Of a stretch of 48,785 bases of DNA, positions 9,024 through 17,618 are shown piece by piece. The position numbers were made by a program, and so were the translations under genes. The stretch covers positions 1 through 48,785 of the forward strand of contig DAOWJB010000076.1 of NCBI GenBank assembly GCA_030640625.1, read 5' to 3'. Positions within the stretch are counted from its first letter, which is position 1, and each line of letters opens with the position of its first letter. The notes under the pieces are model-generated. The model was not told where the DNA came from. It did no database searches and saw only the letters and a list, made by a program, of their open reading frames with translations. This DNA comes from Bacteroides sp. Lineage in GTDB: Bacteria > Bacteroidota > Bacteroidia > Bacteroidales > SM23-62.

Positions 9024-9159
9024 CATGGATCTTATTTATCCGCTTTCATTCACATAGATGACTGAATAATACTGCTGTTAGAGCCATCCTTGCTCAGGCA
9101 TATCTGCAGCAATATTTCCATTTGTGCTAAAACAATTTTCAATTATTGTAATTAAGTTA

Positions 9160-9167
9160 TAAATTTG
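9160..9167 (+). promoter_or_regulatory. Predicted -7 box for the second PorE-like gene
   Basis: TAAATTTG at 9160-9167 matches TAnnTTTG, 26 bases before the ATG at 9194. No well-spaced TTG is visible upstream; the TTTC at 9136-9139 is the best weak match. Together with the 170-base gap this suggests separate transcription from the preceding gene. Confidence 0.45.
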
Positions 9168-9193
9168 TTATACTACGGTAAAACTATCCATAC

Positions 9194-10978
9194 ATGAAAA
9201 AATTACAGCCTCTTGTTCTCCTCCTGCTCCTGATACCCGCTCAGATTTACTCACAGGAATACCAGGAAATTCTCAGAAACATATTTTTCGATGCTGAGTA
9301 TTATTTAATGGAGGAATCATACCCCGATGCCCTTGTTGAATATCAGAAATTGTATACCCGGGGTTACGAGGATAATGCAAACATCAATTACAGAATGGGG
9401 GTATGCTACCTGAATGTGCCCGGAGAAAAAAGCAAGGCCATCCCCTACCTGATGAAGGCCGCACAGAACACTACCACCCGTTACAAGGAAGGGATTTTCA
9501 CCGAATCCAAAGCGGCCATTGATGTTTTTCTGTACCTGGGAAATGCTTACCGGATTTCCAATGAACTGGACAGGGCGATTAATGCCTACAACAAATACAA
9601 GGAATTAATCGATAACAAGGAGTCAGAAATGGTTATTTACGCCGATCAGCAGATCACAGCCTGCAACAATGCCAGGAATGCCATGGATAATCCTGTTTAT
9701 TTCATCAGAACACATACGGGTGAAGCGGTCAATGGCAGAACATCTGATTACAATCCGCTGGTTTCAGCGGATGAACAAATGATGATTTATATGACATCCC
9801 TTAAATTTTATGACGCTATTAATATGACCAGGATGGAAGACGGTAAATGGTCTTCGCCTGTAAACATTACCCCCCAGATCCAGTCCGACGGAGATCAGCA
9901 TGTTAACAGTCTGAGCCTGGACGGTAAAGAGTTGTATTTGAATCTGGAGGACAATTTCAATAGTGACATATATTACAGTAAATTTGAGAACGATCAATGG
10001 ACCAAGTCTGAACCACTTGGCAAACAAATCAATACAAAATTCTGGGAATCACATGCCTGTATATCCCCGGATGGAAAAGAACTCCTGCTGACCAGCAACC
10101 GGAAAGGCAGTTATGGTGGCATGGATATTTATGTTAGTCAGAAAGGAGATGACGGAGAATGGCTGGCACCGGTTAACCTGGGAGATACCATCAATACAGA
10201 ACTGAATGAAGACAACCCATTTTTGTCAGAGGATGGAAAACGCCTGTATTTTTCTTCACAGGGACATTACAATATCGGAGGTTACGATGTATTTTATGCT
10301 GATAAGCAGGTTGATGGAAGCTGGGGCGAGCCCAAAAACCTGGGATATCCCCTGAATACTACTGATGATGACCTGTTTTATATGCCCCTTGGTAATGGGA
10401 AATTGGCATACATGGCAATATTTGATGATGAAAACATCGGCTCCAGGGATATTTACCGCTTCGAACTATTTGATACAGAAGAAGAATATCTTGCTGCCAT
10501 TACTCCTCCGGAACCCATTATACCTGTTGAGGAAGTTCCAGAGGAAGAGCCTGTTGAGGAGCTTAGGATCTATACCCTTCGTCCTGTATATTTTGGCTTT
10601 GATAAATACAGTGTCGCTGACGAGACAAGGTCAACACTCAATGAAATAATCATGGCTATGGGAGCCATTCCCGAGCTTAAAATTGAAGCCATCGGGCACA
10701 CTGATAGCAAAGGATCAGATACCTATAATATGGGGCTGTCAAGAAGACGGGCGGAAAGTATCGTAGAATTCCTTATACAGAACGGGATTGATACAGGAAG
10801 GATCACATCAAGCGGAAAAGGTGAGACCGATCCGGTAGCGAGGAATACAGATCCCAATGGGTCAGACAGCCCTGGAGGCCGGAAATTGAACCGGAGGGTG
10901 GAATTCCGGGTAATTACACCTGATATCCCGAATATAGTGGTAGAAGAGATAAAAGTCCCAGCCGGACTGCATAAATAG
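9194..10978 (+). CDS. Exported TPR/PD40-propeller protein with C-terminal OmpA peptidoglycan-binding domain (PorE-like)
   Basis: The 594-residue protein has a signal peptide (~1-20, ending IYSQ). A TPR-like region follows (~25-160, FLYLGNAYRISNELDRAINAY), then a PD40 propeller (~165-425) with TSNRKGSYGGMDIYVS and GHYNIGGYDVFY. A Pro/Glu-rich spacer (~438-456) leads to an OmpA-C domain (~458-574). The OmpA domain shows VYFGFDKYSV, GHTDSKGSDTYN and NMGLSRRRAESIV, which carry the Asp and Arg expected to grip diaminopimelate. It should therefore tether to peptidoglycan from the periplasm or outer membrane. This layout is the closest of the three paralogues to PorE-type OmpA proteins of type IX secretion, though a regulatory beta-sandwich before OmpA is not evident. 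Many Bacteroidota OmpA proteins share the architecture, so a T9SS role is an inference. Confidence 0.9.
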   Translation: MKKLQPLVLLLLLIPAQIYSQEYQEILRNIFFDAEYYLMEESYPDALVEYQKLYTRGYEDNANINYRMGVCYLNVPGEKSKAIPYLMKAAQNTTTRYKEGIFTESKAAIDVFLYLGNAYRISNELDRAINAYNKYKELIDNKESEMVIYADQQITACNNARNAMDNPVYFIRTHTGEAVNGRTSDYNPLVSADEQMMIYMTSLKFYDAINMTRMEDGKWSSPVNITPQIQSDGDQHVNSLSLDGKELYLNLEDNFNSDIYYSKFENDQWTKSEPLGKQINTKFWESHACISPDGKELLLTSNRKGSYGGMDIYVSQKGDDGEWLAPVNLGDTINTELNEDNPFLSEDGKRLYFSSQGHYNIGGYDVFYADKQVDGSWGEPKNLGYPLNTTDDDLFYMPLGNGKLAYMAIFDDENIGSRDIYRFELFDTEEEYLAAITPPEPIIPVEEVPEEEPVEELRIYTLRPVYFGFDKYSVADETRSTLNEIIMAMGAIPELKIEAIGHTDSKGSDTYNMGLSRRRAESIVEFLIQNGIDTGRITSSGKGETDPVARNTDPNGSDSPGGRKLNRRVEFRVITPDIPNIVVEEIKVPAGLHK

Positions 10979-11092
10979 CCTCCCGGCAACCTTTTCTCCT
11001 TTTTTAATGTCCATTTATATACGGCTGACCCGGAATTAATCCGTGGCAGTGTATTTTTTTTTATATTTATAGAGGACAAAAATCCACGCAGA

Positions 11093-12547
11093 ATGAAAGG
11101 TTACTCCCGAAATCTGGTCATTTTGATAATCCTTCTCCTGTCAAATCCTTTGATTTTTGCACAGGAAATCACCAACCCCAAGGAACTGTTTTCCGAAGGA
11201 GAGTATTTTTTCCTGTCTGAAGAGTATGAAGAGGCATTGTATTATTACCTGCAACTTTTAGAGATCTATCCGGATCATGCCAATTTCAATTTCAAGGCAG
11301 GTTGGACCTATATGCAAATACCGGGTCAGGAATTCATGGCCATACCATACCTCGAAAAAGCCATAACAAAAACCAGTATCAAGTACAAAAAAAGGTCATT
11401 CAAGGAGAAGAATGCCCCTCATCATGCATATTTCCGTCTTGGCAACGCTTACAGAATTAATAATGAACTGGAGAAGGCCCTGGACACCTACCAGGTGTTC
11501 GTGGATTCGAAGGAATTTGAAGGCAACTATAACCTGAATATTGTGGAAACCGAGATCGCCGCCTGTAACAGGGCCAAGATCATTCAGGACGATCCGGTAA
11601 ATGTCAAATTCACGAAACTGGCGAGTCCCGTGAACAGCTCTTCGGATAATACCAATGCCATTTTTTCAGGAGATGGTAACACGATGGTCTTTGTTACAGA
11701 ACTGAAGTTTTACGATGCCATCCAACAATCAAAAAAAATAAACGGGGAATGGACTATCCCTGAAGTGCTGAATCCCCAGGTTGGCTCTGACGGGGATTTC
11801 TATCCCACCTCTCTTTCCTATGATGGCAAGGAATTATTTATGGTCAAGCGCATGGAAGAGAATGCGGATATTTATGTCAGTACCCTGGGAGAAGATTTAT
11901 GGTCCAAAGCCACCCCCCTGAACAGTTTCATCAACACCCGGGCACATGAAACCCATGCCAGTATCTCTGCTGATGGGAATACCCTGTACTTTACCAGTGC
12001 CAGAAGAGGTGGTATTGGCGGCATTGACATTTACCGGTCCCAAAGACAGTCCACCGGCGATTGGGAAGAGGCTGTAAACCTTGGACCAGGGATCAATACT
12101 GCGGAAGATGAGGAGACTCCTTTCATGACAGTGGATGGGAAACGGCTGATCTTTTGCTCCAAAGGTCACTTCAACATGGGTGGATACGACATCTTTTATA
12201 GTGACCTGGAAGCAAATGGCAAGTGGGCGAATCCAGTCAATATTGGATATCCCATCAATACCACTGGAGATGATCTGTTTTTCCATCCCATTGGCAAAGG
12301 GTTCCAGGGATATATGTCAAAAGTTGACAGGGATGGTCCCCTGACTTTTGATATTTACAGGGTGGAGATCCTGGACAAGGAAGCCGACCACCCTGGATTT
12401 GAGCTGCCCGTGTTTAACAGGGATTTCATGATTAAGCTTATCCAGCCAGAGACAGGAGATACAATTATCCTGCATTACAATAAGGAAAAGGATGTAATGA
12501 AGGCCAGTGATCCTGCTTACAGGATCATTATTGATGATAAGAAATAG
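11093..12547 (+). CDS. Exported TPR/PD40-propeller protein without a C-terminal anchor (PorE-like, short)
   Basis: Third paralogue of the tandem set, 484 residues. The signal peptide spans ~1-23 (hydrophobic core VILIILLLSNPLIF, then AQ). A TPR-like region (~27-155) contains YFRLGNAYRINNELEKALDTY. The propeller (~165-425) contains TSARRGGIGGIDIYRS, GHFNMGGYDIFYSD and YPINTTGDDLFFHP, each aligning directly with the neighbours. After the propeller only ~55 residues remain, with no OmpA domain, repeat or membrane helix, so it would be a soluble periplasmic or surface partner. The ORF ends cleanly and the reading frame is intact, so the short tail appears natural rather than a truncation. The GNAT gene begins 16 bases later. 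Confidence 0.85.
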   Translation: MKGYSRNLVILIILLLSNPLIFAQEITNPKELFSEGEYFFLSEEYEEALYYYLQLLEIYPDHANFNFKAGWTYMQIPGQEFMAIPYLEKAITKTSIKYKKRSFKEKNAPHHAYFRLGNAYRINNELEKALDTYQVFVDSKEFEGNYNLNIVETEIAACNRAKIIQDDPVNVKFTKLASPVNSSSDNTNAIFSGDGNTMVFVTELKFYDAIQQSKKINGEWTIPEVLNPQVGSDGDFYPTSLSYDGKELFMVKRMEENADIYVSTLGEDLWSKATPLNSFINTRAHETHASISADGNTLYFTSARRGGIGGIDIYRSQRQSTGDWEEAVNLGPGINTAEDEETPFMTVDGKRLIFCSKGHFNMGGYDIFYSDLEANGKWANPVNIGYPINTTGDDLFFHPIGKGFQGYMSKVDRDGPLTFDIYRVEILDKEADHPGFELPVFNRDFMIKLIQPETGDTIILHYNKEKDVMKASDPAYRIIIDDKK

Positions 12548-12563
12548 TCATCCTCTAGAACAT

Positions 12564-13106
12564 ATGGATCCCCTAACCGGAAAAAATATTAGGCTCAGGG
12601 CCATTGAACCTGCCGACCTGGACATTATTTATGAATGGGAAAACGATCCTGGGAACTGGCTGATCAGCAATACCATCACTCCCTTCTCAAAGCAGGTGCT
12701 CAGGAAATATATTGAGAATGCCCACATAGACATCCATGAAGCCAGGCAACTCAGGCTGATGATCGACCTGATCGATAGCTCCGGTAGCATGAAGGAGATA
12801 ATCGGAACAGTGGATCTGTTTGATTTTGACCCGGTCCATCATCGGGCTGGTATCGGCATTCTGATAGCAAATCAGGAAAACAGGATGAAAGGATATGCTT
12901 CTGAATCACTTGCCGTTCTTATCCAATATGCCTTTGAAACCCTGCAGCTACACCAGCTCTACTGCAATATTTCCTGGGACAATCAAGCCAGCCTGAACTT
13001 ATTCAGAAAAATCGGATTCATCGAAATTGGTGTCAAAAAAGATTGGCTTCGCGAAAACAACTGGTGGCAGGACGTTTATCTCTTCCAGCTGATCCGTCCG
13101 GATTGA
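12564..13106 (+). CDS. GNAT-family N-acetyltransferase (RimJ/RimL-like)
   Basis: A 180-residue acetyl-CoA-dependent acetyltransferase of the Acetyltransf_3 type. It opens LTGKNIRLRAIEPADLDIIYEWENDP, shortened here to the key positions RLRAIEP and WENDP, as in RimJ/RimL and spermidine acetyltransferases. The acetyl-CoA loop is at ENRMKGYASESL, and the family ending is NQASLNLFRKIGF. The substrate could be a ribosomal protein N-terminus, a polyamine or a small molecule; sequence alone does not decide. The start at ATG 12564 avoids an overlap with the preceding gene. The longer in-frame start would overlap it by about 40 bases. Confidence 0.88.
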   Translation: MDPLTGKNIRLRAIEPADLDIIYEWENDPGNWLISNTITPFSKQVLRKYIENAHIDIHEARQLRLMIDLIDSSGSMKEIIGTVDLFDFDPVHHRAGIGILIANQENRMKGYASESLAVLIQYAFETLQLHQLYCNISWDNQASLNLFRKIGFIEIGVKKDWLRENNWWQDVYLFQLIRPD

Positions 13107-13108
13107 CA

Positions 13109-13561
13109 TCACAACACATCTTTCCAATCAGGGATGAAATCCGTAAACTGGTATTTATCCTCATTATCAACATACCGGCAACAATAATGCTTGATCCCGT
13201 TGGTAACGAGCAGCCAGGGAACATGATGGGTCAGGTTGTAAAGACCTATCTGGTCAAATACCTTCTCGTTGATAGGAACAGCAGGAGCTTTGCACTCAAC
13301 AAGCAGCACCGGATCCCCCAGTTTATTATACACCAGAATGTCACTGCGCTTCTTCATCTTATTGAAACTGAATTGTTGTTCAACAGTGATCAATGATGCA
13401 GGGAATCCTTTGTCCTGTACCAGGTATTGAATGAAGTTTTGCCTGACCCATTCCTCCGGAGTCAGAACGATGTACTTTTTCCGGATAGCATCGAAAATAT
13501 AATTTCTCCCGGCCTCTGATTTTATAGTAAAGGAATAAGTTGGTAAATTTAAAGATTCCAT
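13109..13561 (-). CDS. Stand-alone HsdR N-terminal-like nuclease domain protein
   Basis: A 150-residue protein resembling only the N-terminal nuclease domain of type I restriction subunit HsdR. The PD-(D/E)xK pattern is visible as Asp74 (KRSDILVYN), Glu89 and Lys91 (LLVECKAP). Gln106 in DQIGLYN may be the additional motif glutamine. There is no helicase part and no HsdM or HsdS gene nearby, so it is not a complete restriction enzyme. Such short proteins are common in Bacteroidota and their role is unknown. It ends 3 bases from the GNAT gene (convergent) and is divergent from the AMP nucleosidase gene. The active-site residues are intact, so a nuclease activity is plausible. Confidence 0.82.
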   Translation of the reverse strand: MESLNLPTYSFTIKSEAGRNYIFDAIRKKYIVLTPEEWVRQNFIQYLVQDKGFPASLITVEQQFSFNKMKKRSDILVYNKLGDPVLLVECKAPAVPINEKVFDQIGLYNLTHHVPWLLVTNGIKHYCCRYVDNEDKYQFTDFIPDWKDVL

Positions 13562-13583
13562 TAAAGCCCATTAAGGTCTGGAA

Positions 13584-13591
13584 CAAAAATA
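13584..13591 (-). promoter_or_regulatory. Predicted -7 box for the HsdR-N-like gene
   Basis: On the minus strand TATTTTTG (plus strand 13584-13591) matches TAnnTTTG and lies 22 bases before the ATG at 13561. No clear TTG element is seen at the expected distance. Confidence 0.35.
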
Positions 13592-13617
13592 ATAATAAGT
13601 GACAGAAGGAGAATGCC

Positions 13618-14388
13618 ATGAAGACGAAAAAGGATATTGTTGAGAACTGGCTGACCCGTTACACGGGGCAGCAATTGAATGATTTCGGAGCATATATACT
13701 GCTTACCAACTTCGATAATTATCTTGAACTTTTCTGCGAAATAAACGGGACAACCCTCATTGATCCTGCAAAACCAATGCCCTGCGCTACACATGATGGC
13801 ATAACCATCATCAATTTTGGCATGGGAAGCGCAAATGCTGCTACCATCATGGACCTGCTCTCAGCCATTCACCCCAAAGCTGTATTATTCCTGGGTAAAT
13901 GTGGTGGACTTAAGAAGAAAAACAAACTTGGCGATTTGATCCTTCCCATTGCAGCCATCCGGAATGAGGGCACATCGAATGATTATCTTCCTCCGGAAGT
14001 ACCGGCGCTGCCCGCATTCAGCCTGCAACGGGCCGTATCCTCTACCATCCGCAGGCATGAAAAGGATTACTGGACGGGGACCGTTTTCACTACCAACCGC
14101 CGGGTATGGGAACACGATGATCATTTCAAGGATTACCTGGCAAAAACCCGGTCCATGGCCATCGATATGGAAACAGCCACCATTTTTACGGTTGGTTTTG
14201 CCAACGAGATCCCGACGGGAGCCCTGCTTCTTGTCTCAGACCAGCCGATGATATCCGCCGGCATAAAGACCATAGAAAGCGACAAAACAGTCACCAACAA
14301 ATATGTCGATGATCATCTGATGATTGGCATTGATTCACTGAATGAATTAAAGGAGGAAGGATTCTCCGTCAAACATCTCCGTTTTTAA
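13618..14388 (+). CDS. amn: AMP nucleosidase, short form
   Basis: Cleaves AMP to adenine and ribose-5-phosphate. The 256-residue protein is a PNP/UDP-phosphorylase fold enzyme: GMGSANAATIMDLL, then LFLGKCGGLKKKNKLGDLILP (key part GKCGGL) and the ribose-binding segment AIDMETATIFTVGF, with Met-Glu typical of nucleosidases. It lacks the ~200-residue N-terminal domain of the E. coli enzyme. This short form is widespread in Bacteroidota. A Shine-Dalgarno-like AAGGAG (13606-13611) stands 6 bases before the ATG. The downstream holA starts 10 bases after the stop, so the two are probably cotranscribed. Other nucleoside phosphorylases are the main alternative. Confidence 0.88.
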   Translation: MKTKKDIVENWLTRYTGQQLNDFGAYILLTNFDNYLELFCEINGTTLIDPAKPMPCATHDGITIINFGMGSANAATIMDLLSAIHPKAVLFLGKCGGLKKKNKLGDLILPIAAIRNEGTSNDYLPPEVPALPAFSLQRAVSSTIRRHEKDYWTGTVFTTNRRVWEHDDHFKDYLAKTRSMAIDMETATIFTVGFANEIPTGALLLVSDQPMISAGIKTIESDKTVTNKYVDDHLMIGIDSLNELKEEGFSVKHLRF

Positions 14389-14398
14389 TACCAGGCTT

Positions 14399-15400
14399 AT
14401 GACTTTTGAGGAAATCCTGAAAGAACTTAAAGAAAAAAAATATCGACCCATCTATTTTCTGATGGGTGAAGAACCCTACTTCATTGACAGGATTACTGAA
14501 ACCATCGCCGAAAATGTCCTGAGTGAAGAAGAGAAAACCTTCAACCAGATGGTATTGTACGGAAAGGACACCGACATCCCAAATATTATTAATACTGCCA
14601 AACGGTTTCCCATGATGGCCAGCCACCAGGTAGTGATCGTCAGGGAAGCACAGCACCTGGACAAAATTGAGGACCTGATCTACTATGTTGAAAGTCCCCT
14701 GGAATCCACCCTGCTTGTGATCAATTACAAGTATAAAAAACTGGATAAACGTAAAAAACTTTATAAATCCCTCGAAAAAAGCAGTATCCTGTTCGAGTCA
14801 AAAAGATTATATGATGATAAGATCCCACCCTGGATATACAGTTATCTTCGTTACAGGAGAAAAAAAATCGAACCCAAGGCAGCCATGATATTAATTGAAT
14901 ACCTGGGAAATGACCTTGGTAAGATTGCCAATGAACTGGAAAAACTGATCATAATCCTCAAGGCAGAACAGGATATCATCACTGCCTCAGACATTGAACG
15001 GAATATCGGGATCAGCAAGGATTACAATAATTTCGAATTGAATAATGCCCTGGCACAACGCAATGTATTAAAGGCCAACAGGATAGTCCGGTACTTTCAA
15101 GGCAATCAAAAAAACCACCCCGTGACCCTGACCATAACTTCTATTTATTTCTTTTTCAGTAAAGTCTTGAATTACCATTTCATCCCGGATAAATCCATGC
15201 GTAATGTCGCATCGATTTTAAGGATCGACCCATTTTTCGTAAGGGATTATGAAACAGCCGCAAAGAATTACAACACGGCCAAAACTGTTCAGGTAATATC
15301 CCTGTTGCGGGAATATGACCTTAAAACCAAAGGTTTCGGCAATGTATCTTCTGCGCCTGGTGAATTATTAAAGGAATTGATTTACAAAATAATGCATTAG
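14399..15400 (+). CDS. holA: DNA polymerase III subunit delta
   Basis: The delta subunit of the clamp loader opens the sliding clamp during replication. At 333 residues it has the family length. The opening is FEEILKELKEKKYRPIYFLMG in the expected form, where YFLMGEEPYFIDRI is the recognisable HolA start. ATPase-like but non-catalytic segments follow (NTAKRFPMMASHQVVIVREA, ESTLLVINYKY). A middle lid includes LGNDLGKIANELEKL, and the collar helices include NFELNNALAQRN. It lies between amn and the rhomboid gene with 1-10 base gaps, indicating one operon through at least the rhomboid gene. Confidence 0.92.
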   Translation: MTFEEILKELKEKKYRPIYFLMGEEPYFIDRITETIAENVLSEEEKTFNQMVLYGKDTDIPNIINTAKRFPMMASHQVVIVREAQHLDKIEDLIYYVESPLESTLLVINYKYKKLDKRKKLYKSLEKSSILFESKRLYDDKIPPWIYSYLRYRRKKIEPKAAMILIEYLGNDLGKIANELEKLIIILKAEQDIITASDIERNIGISKDYNNFELNNALAQRNVLKANRIVRYFQGNQKNHPVTLTITSIYFFFSKVLNYHFIPDKSMRNVASILRIDPFFVRDYETAAKNYNTAKTVQVISLLREYDLKTKGFGNVSSAPGELLKELIYKIMH

Positions 15401-15401
15401 T

Positions 15402-16019
15402 ATGACCATCATTATTATAATCGTAACACTGATCATCACCGTCGTGGCCTTCTACAGCGAAGAATTCATGTCGAAAATGATGCTGAATCCTTATCAGGTA
15501 TACCATAAAAGAGAGTGGTACCGCATGATCACTTCTGGCTTCCTCCATGCAGACTGGACACATCTGATCATCAATATGATCGTTCTGTATTCCTTTGGTT
15601 CCAATGTCGAGTCCTGGTTCAGGGAACTGAAGATGGCAGGTTATATTAACAGTGTCACAATCACCTACAGCCTTTTGTATTTTGGTGGCATTATTGTTTC
15701 TTCCATGATCACCCTGTTCCGGCACAGGAATAACCGGTGGTACAATTCTGTAGGTGCATCAGGGGCCGTATCAGCCATCATCTTTACAAGCATTTTTTTT
15801 AATCCACTCGATAGGCTTTATTTCTTTGCAGTCATACCCATTCCAGGTATCGTCTTCGCTGTGCTCTACCTGGTATACAGCAGTTATATGAGCAGGCGCA
15901 ACAAGGACAATATCAATCACGATGCGCATTTCCTGGGTGCGGTTTACGGATTTGCCTTCCCCTTGTTAATTGACTTTGACCTGCTTTCTCATTTTTTGCA
16001 GGGACTATCGATATTTTAA
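15402..16019 (+). CDS. Rhomboid-family intramembrane serine protease
   Basis: A 205-residue membrane protein with about six hydrophobic segments. The catalytic serine is Ser120 in SVGASGAVSA (GxSG motif) and the histidine is His176 in HDAHFLGAVYG, with the GxxxG packing glycines after it. The loop HADWTHLIINMIVLYSFG (~49-66) matches the HxxxN region of the family (His54, Asn58). All catalytic positions are present, so it should be active. It cleaves membrane protein substrates, which cannot be predicted here. It begins 1 base after holA and ends 9 bases before the aminotransferase gene, so it is part of the same operon. Confidence 0.92.
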   Translation: MTIIIIIVTLIITVVAFYSEEFMSKMMLNPYQVYHKREWYRMITSGFLHADWTHLIINMIVLYSFGSNVESWFRELKMAGYINSVTITYSLLYFGGIIVSSMITLFRHRNNRWYNSVGASGAVSAIIFTSIFFNPLDRLYFFAVIPIPGIVFAVLYLVYSSYMSRRNKDNINHDAHFLGAVYGFAFPLLIDFDLLSHFLQGLSIF

Positions 16020-16028
16020 CGGACCAGC

Positions 16029-16874
16029 ATGCATGATGGAGGAGGATATTGTTGGCTGAATGGCCATTTCTACAGGGAAAATGAAACCCCTGTTGATGCC
16101 AGGCTGTTCAAAACGGGGATTATTGTCAGGGAGGAGATCCGGACCAGGGGTACCCGGATCGCTTTTTATCCTGAACATTATGAGCACCTGCAGTCACGAT
16201 TAAGCATTTTCAAGATTTCCCTGCCGGATATCCTGACAGCGGAAGAAATGCACCAGGAAGCAGTGCGCCTGATCAATAAGAACCGGTACTTCGGTGGAAA
16301 TTGCCTGCGTATATCCTTGATTCATGATCCAGGACCTCCTGCAGTTGCGAACCATTGCCTGATGGAATGCATACCTCTGGACAAATCCATTTATGTACTT
16401 AACCGGAAAGGATATACACTGGGTGTGTATGATGATCTGAATATCCCGGTAAACCACTTGACAGGGAAATTTGCCCGCTCTCCACTGCTTGATTTTTTTG
16501 CCATGCGCTACCAGGCATCTAAGGGGCTGGATGATTGCATACTGCTCAATCAGCAGGGACATATTGTGGAGAGCATCTATTCAAGTATCTTTCTCATGAT
16601 CAATAATGAGATACATACACCTCCACTGAAAGACGGATCTTCCACATCGGTAATGCGGTCCCAAATGATCAGGTTATTTTCAGATACAGGGAAGCCGGTA
16701 AATGAAAAAATCTCTCTCAGGATTCTTGATATTGAAAAAGCTGAGGAGATCATGCTGGCAGATGCATTGGACGGGATCCGGTGGGTAGTGGCCATGGCCC
16801 GGTTCAGGTATTTCAACCATACAGGTTCCGAAATGATCGGTTTGCTGAATGAGAAAGCCTTTGGGAAAGATTAA
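16029..16874 (+). CDS. Class IV aminotransferase / aminodeoxychorismate lyase-like protein
   Basis: A 281-residue fold-type IV PLP protein. The PLP lysine is Lys147 in LTGKFARSP, and the family glutamate is Glu181 in GHIVESIYSSIFLM, the place of E-x-x-x-S-N-I-F. The C-terminal half keeps LADALDGIRWV, where the family has a DG/NA motif near the phosphate. Its size and layout suit PabC, which makes 4-aminobenzoate for folate, or a branched-chain or D-amino acid aminotransferase. The sequence does not separate these clearly. Folate-related folE lies elsewhere in the window and is not linked. The stop codon overlaps the stop of convergent yqgE in a shared TTAA (16871-16874). Confidence 0.78.
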   Translation: MHDGGGYCWLNGHFYRENETPVDARLFKTGIIVREEIRTRGTRIAFYPEHYEHLQSRLSIFKISLPDILTAEEMHQEAVRLINKNRYFGGNCLRISLIHDPGPPAVANHCLMECIPLDKSIYVLNRKGYTLGVYDDLNIPVNHLTGKFARSPLLDFFAMRYQASKGLDDCILLNQQGHIVESIYSSIFLMINNEIHTPPLKDGSSTSVMRSQMIRLFSDTGKPVNEKISLRILDIEKAEEIMLADALDGIRWVVAMARFRYFNHTGSEMIGLLNEKAFGKD

Positions 16875-17458
16875 TTAAGTCCTGGATTCTCAGGAAAATT
16901 AATCCATGTCTTGTATTTATCTCCGGACTTTTTCAAGATATCCTTCCAGAGATTATGGTCAGGTCCCTTCATGATCCGTTCAGCTTTCATTTCAGACACC
17001 AGCCAGGCATTTTCCGATAATTCATTATCCAGTTGGTTCGGGGACCAGCCCGCATAACCGAGAAAAAACCTGATTTCATGTTCTTTGATCTTACCTGAAG
17101 TGATCATCTCTTTCACGTCCTCAAAATCTCCACCCCAGTATAGGTTATCAATTACCTGGACTGCATTGGGAATTTTGTCACCAAGTGTATGAATATAATG
17201 GATCGTGTTGGTATTTACGGGTCCGCCGATGGATATCTCGGCCTCAATTTCAGGGAAATCCGACAGCACATCATTGACCGCCAAATCAACAGGTTTATTC
17301 AATACAAAGCCAACGGAGCCCTCCTTCGAGTGTTCAGTAAGCAGCACGACTGAGCGACGGAAATAGGTATCGTTCAAAAACGGTTCGGAAATAAGAATCC
17401 TCCCCTGTTTGGCAACCTTGTTGTTTTCTATGTTAAAAAAATCAATATCCAGTTCCAT
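16871..17458 (-). CDS. YqgE/AlgH family protein
   Basis: A 195-residue member of the UPF0301/AlgH family. Family hallmarks are GRILISEPFLND, FRRSVVLLTEHSKEGSVGFVLNKP (core VLLTEH and GFVLNKP), SIGGPVNTNTIHYIH and FFLGYAGWSPNQLDNEL. The molecular function of this family is not established. In proteobacteria AlgH was linked to alginate regulation. It is convergent with the aminotransferase gene, and divergent from nhaC across a 160-base spacer. Confidence 0.93.
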   Translation of the reverse strand: MELDIDFFNIENNKVAKQGRILISEPFLNDTYFRRSVVLLTEHSKEGSVGFVLNKPVDLAVNDVLSDFPEIEAEISIGGPVNTNTIHYIHTLGDKIPNAVQVIDNLYWGGDFEDVKEMITSGKIKEHEIRFFLGYAGWSPNQLDNELSENAWLVSEMKAERIMKGPDHNLWKDILKKSGDKYKTWINFPENPGLN

Positions 17459-17498
17459 CTATGCTGAATATTTGCCTGCAATATATCCAAATATTTTA

Positions 17499-17506
17499 CA
17501 AATATA
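17499..17506 (-). promoter_or_regulatory. Predicted -7 box for yqgE
   Basis: Minus-strand TATATTTG (plus 17499-17506) matches TAnnTTTG, 40 bases before the yqgE ATG. No TTG stands at the usual spacing. The rest of the 17459-17618 spacer is AT-rich, and no clear promoter is seen for nhaC. Confidence 0.35.
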
Positions 17507-17618
17507 ATACACCCGGGACAGGTTTTATTATAATTCATACGAAATTTATAGTTAAACGTTCATCTCCCTTCCATTAAATTCTTTTACTATCTTTCCAATT
17601 TGATTTCCACTTAAATTG

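Noticed and set aside
13109-13561. A type I restriction-modification system
   Set aside because: Only an HsdR-N-like domain is present; no helicase, HsdM or HsdS gene is found in the window.
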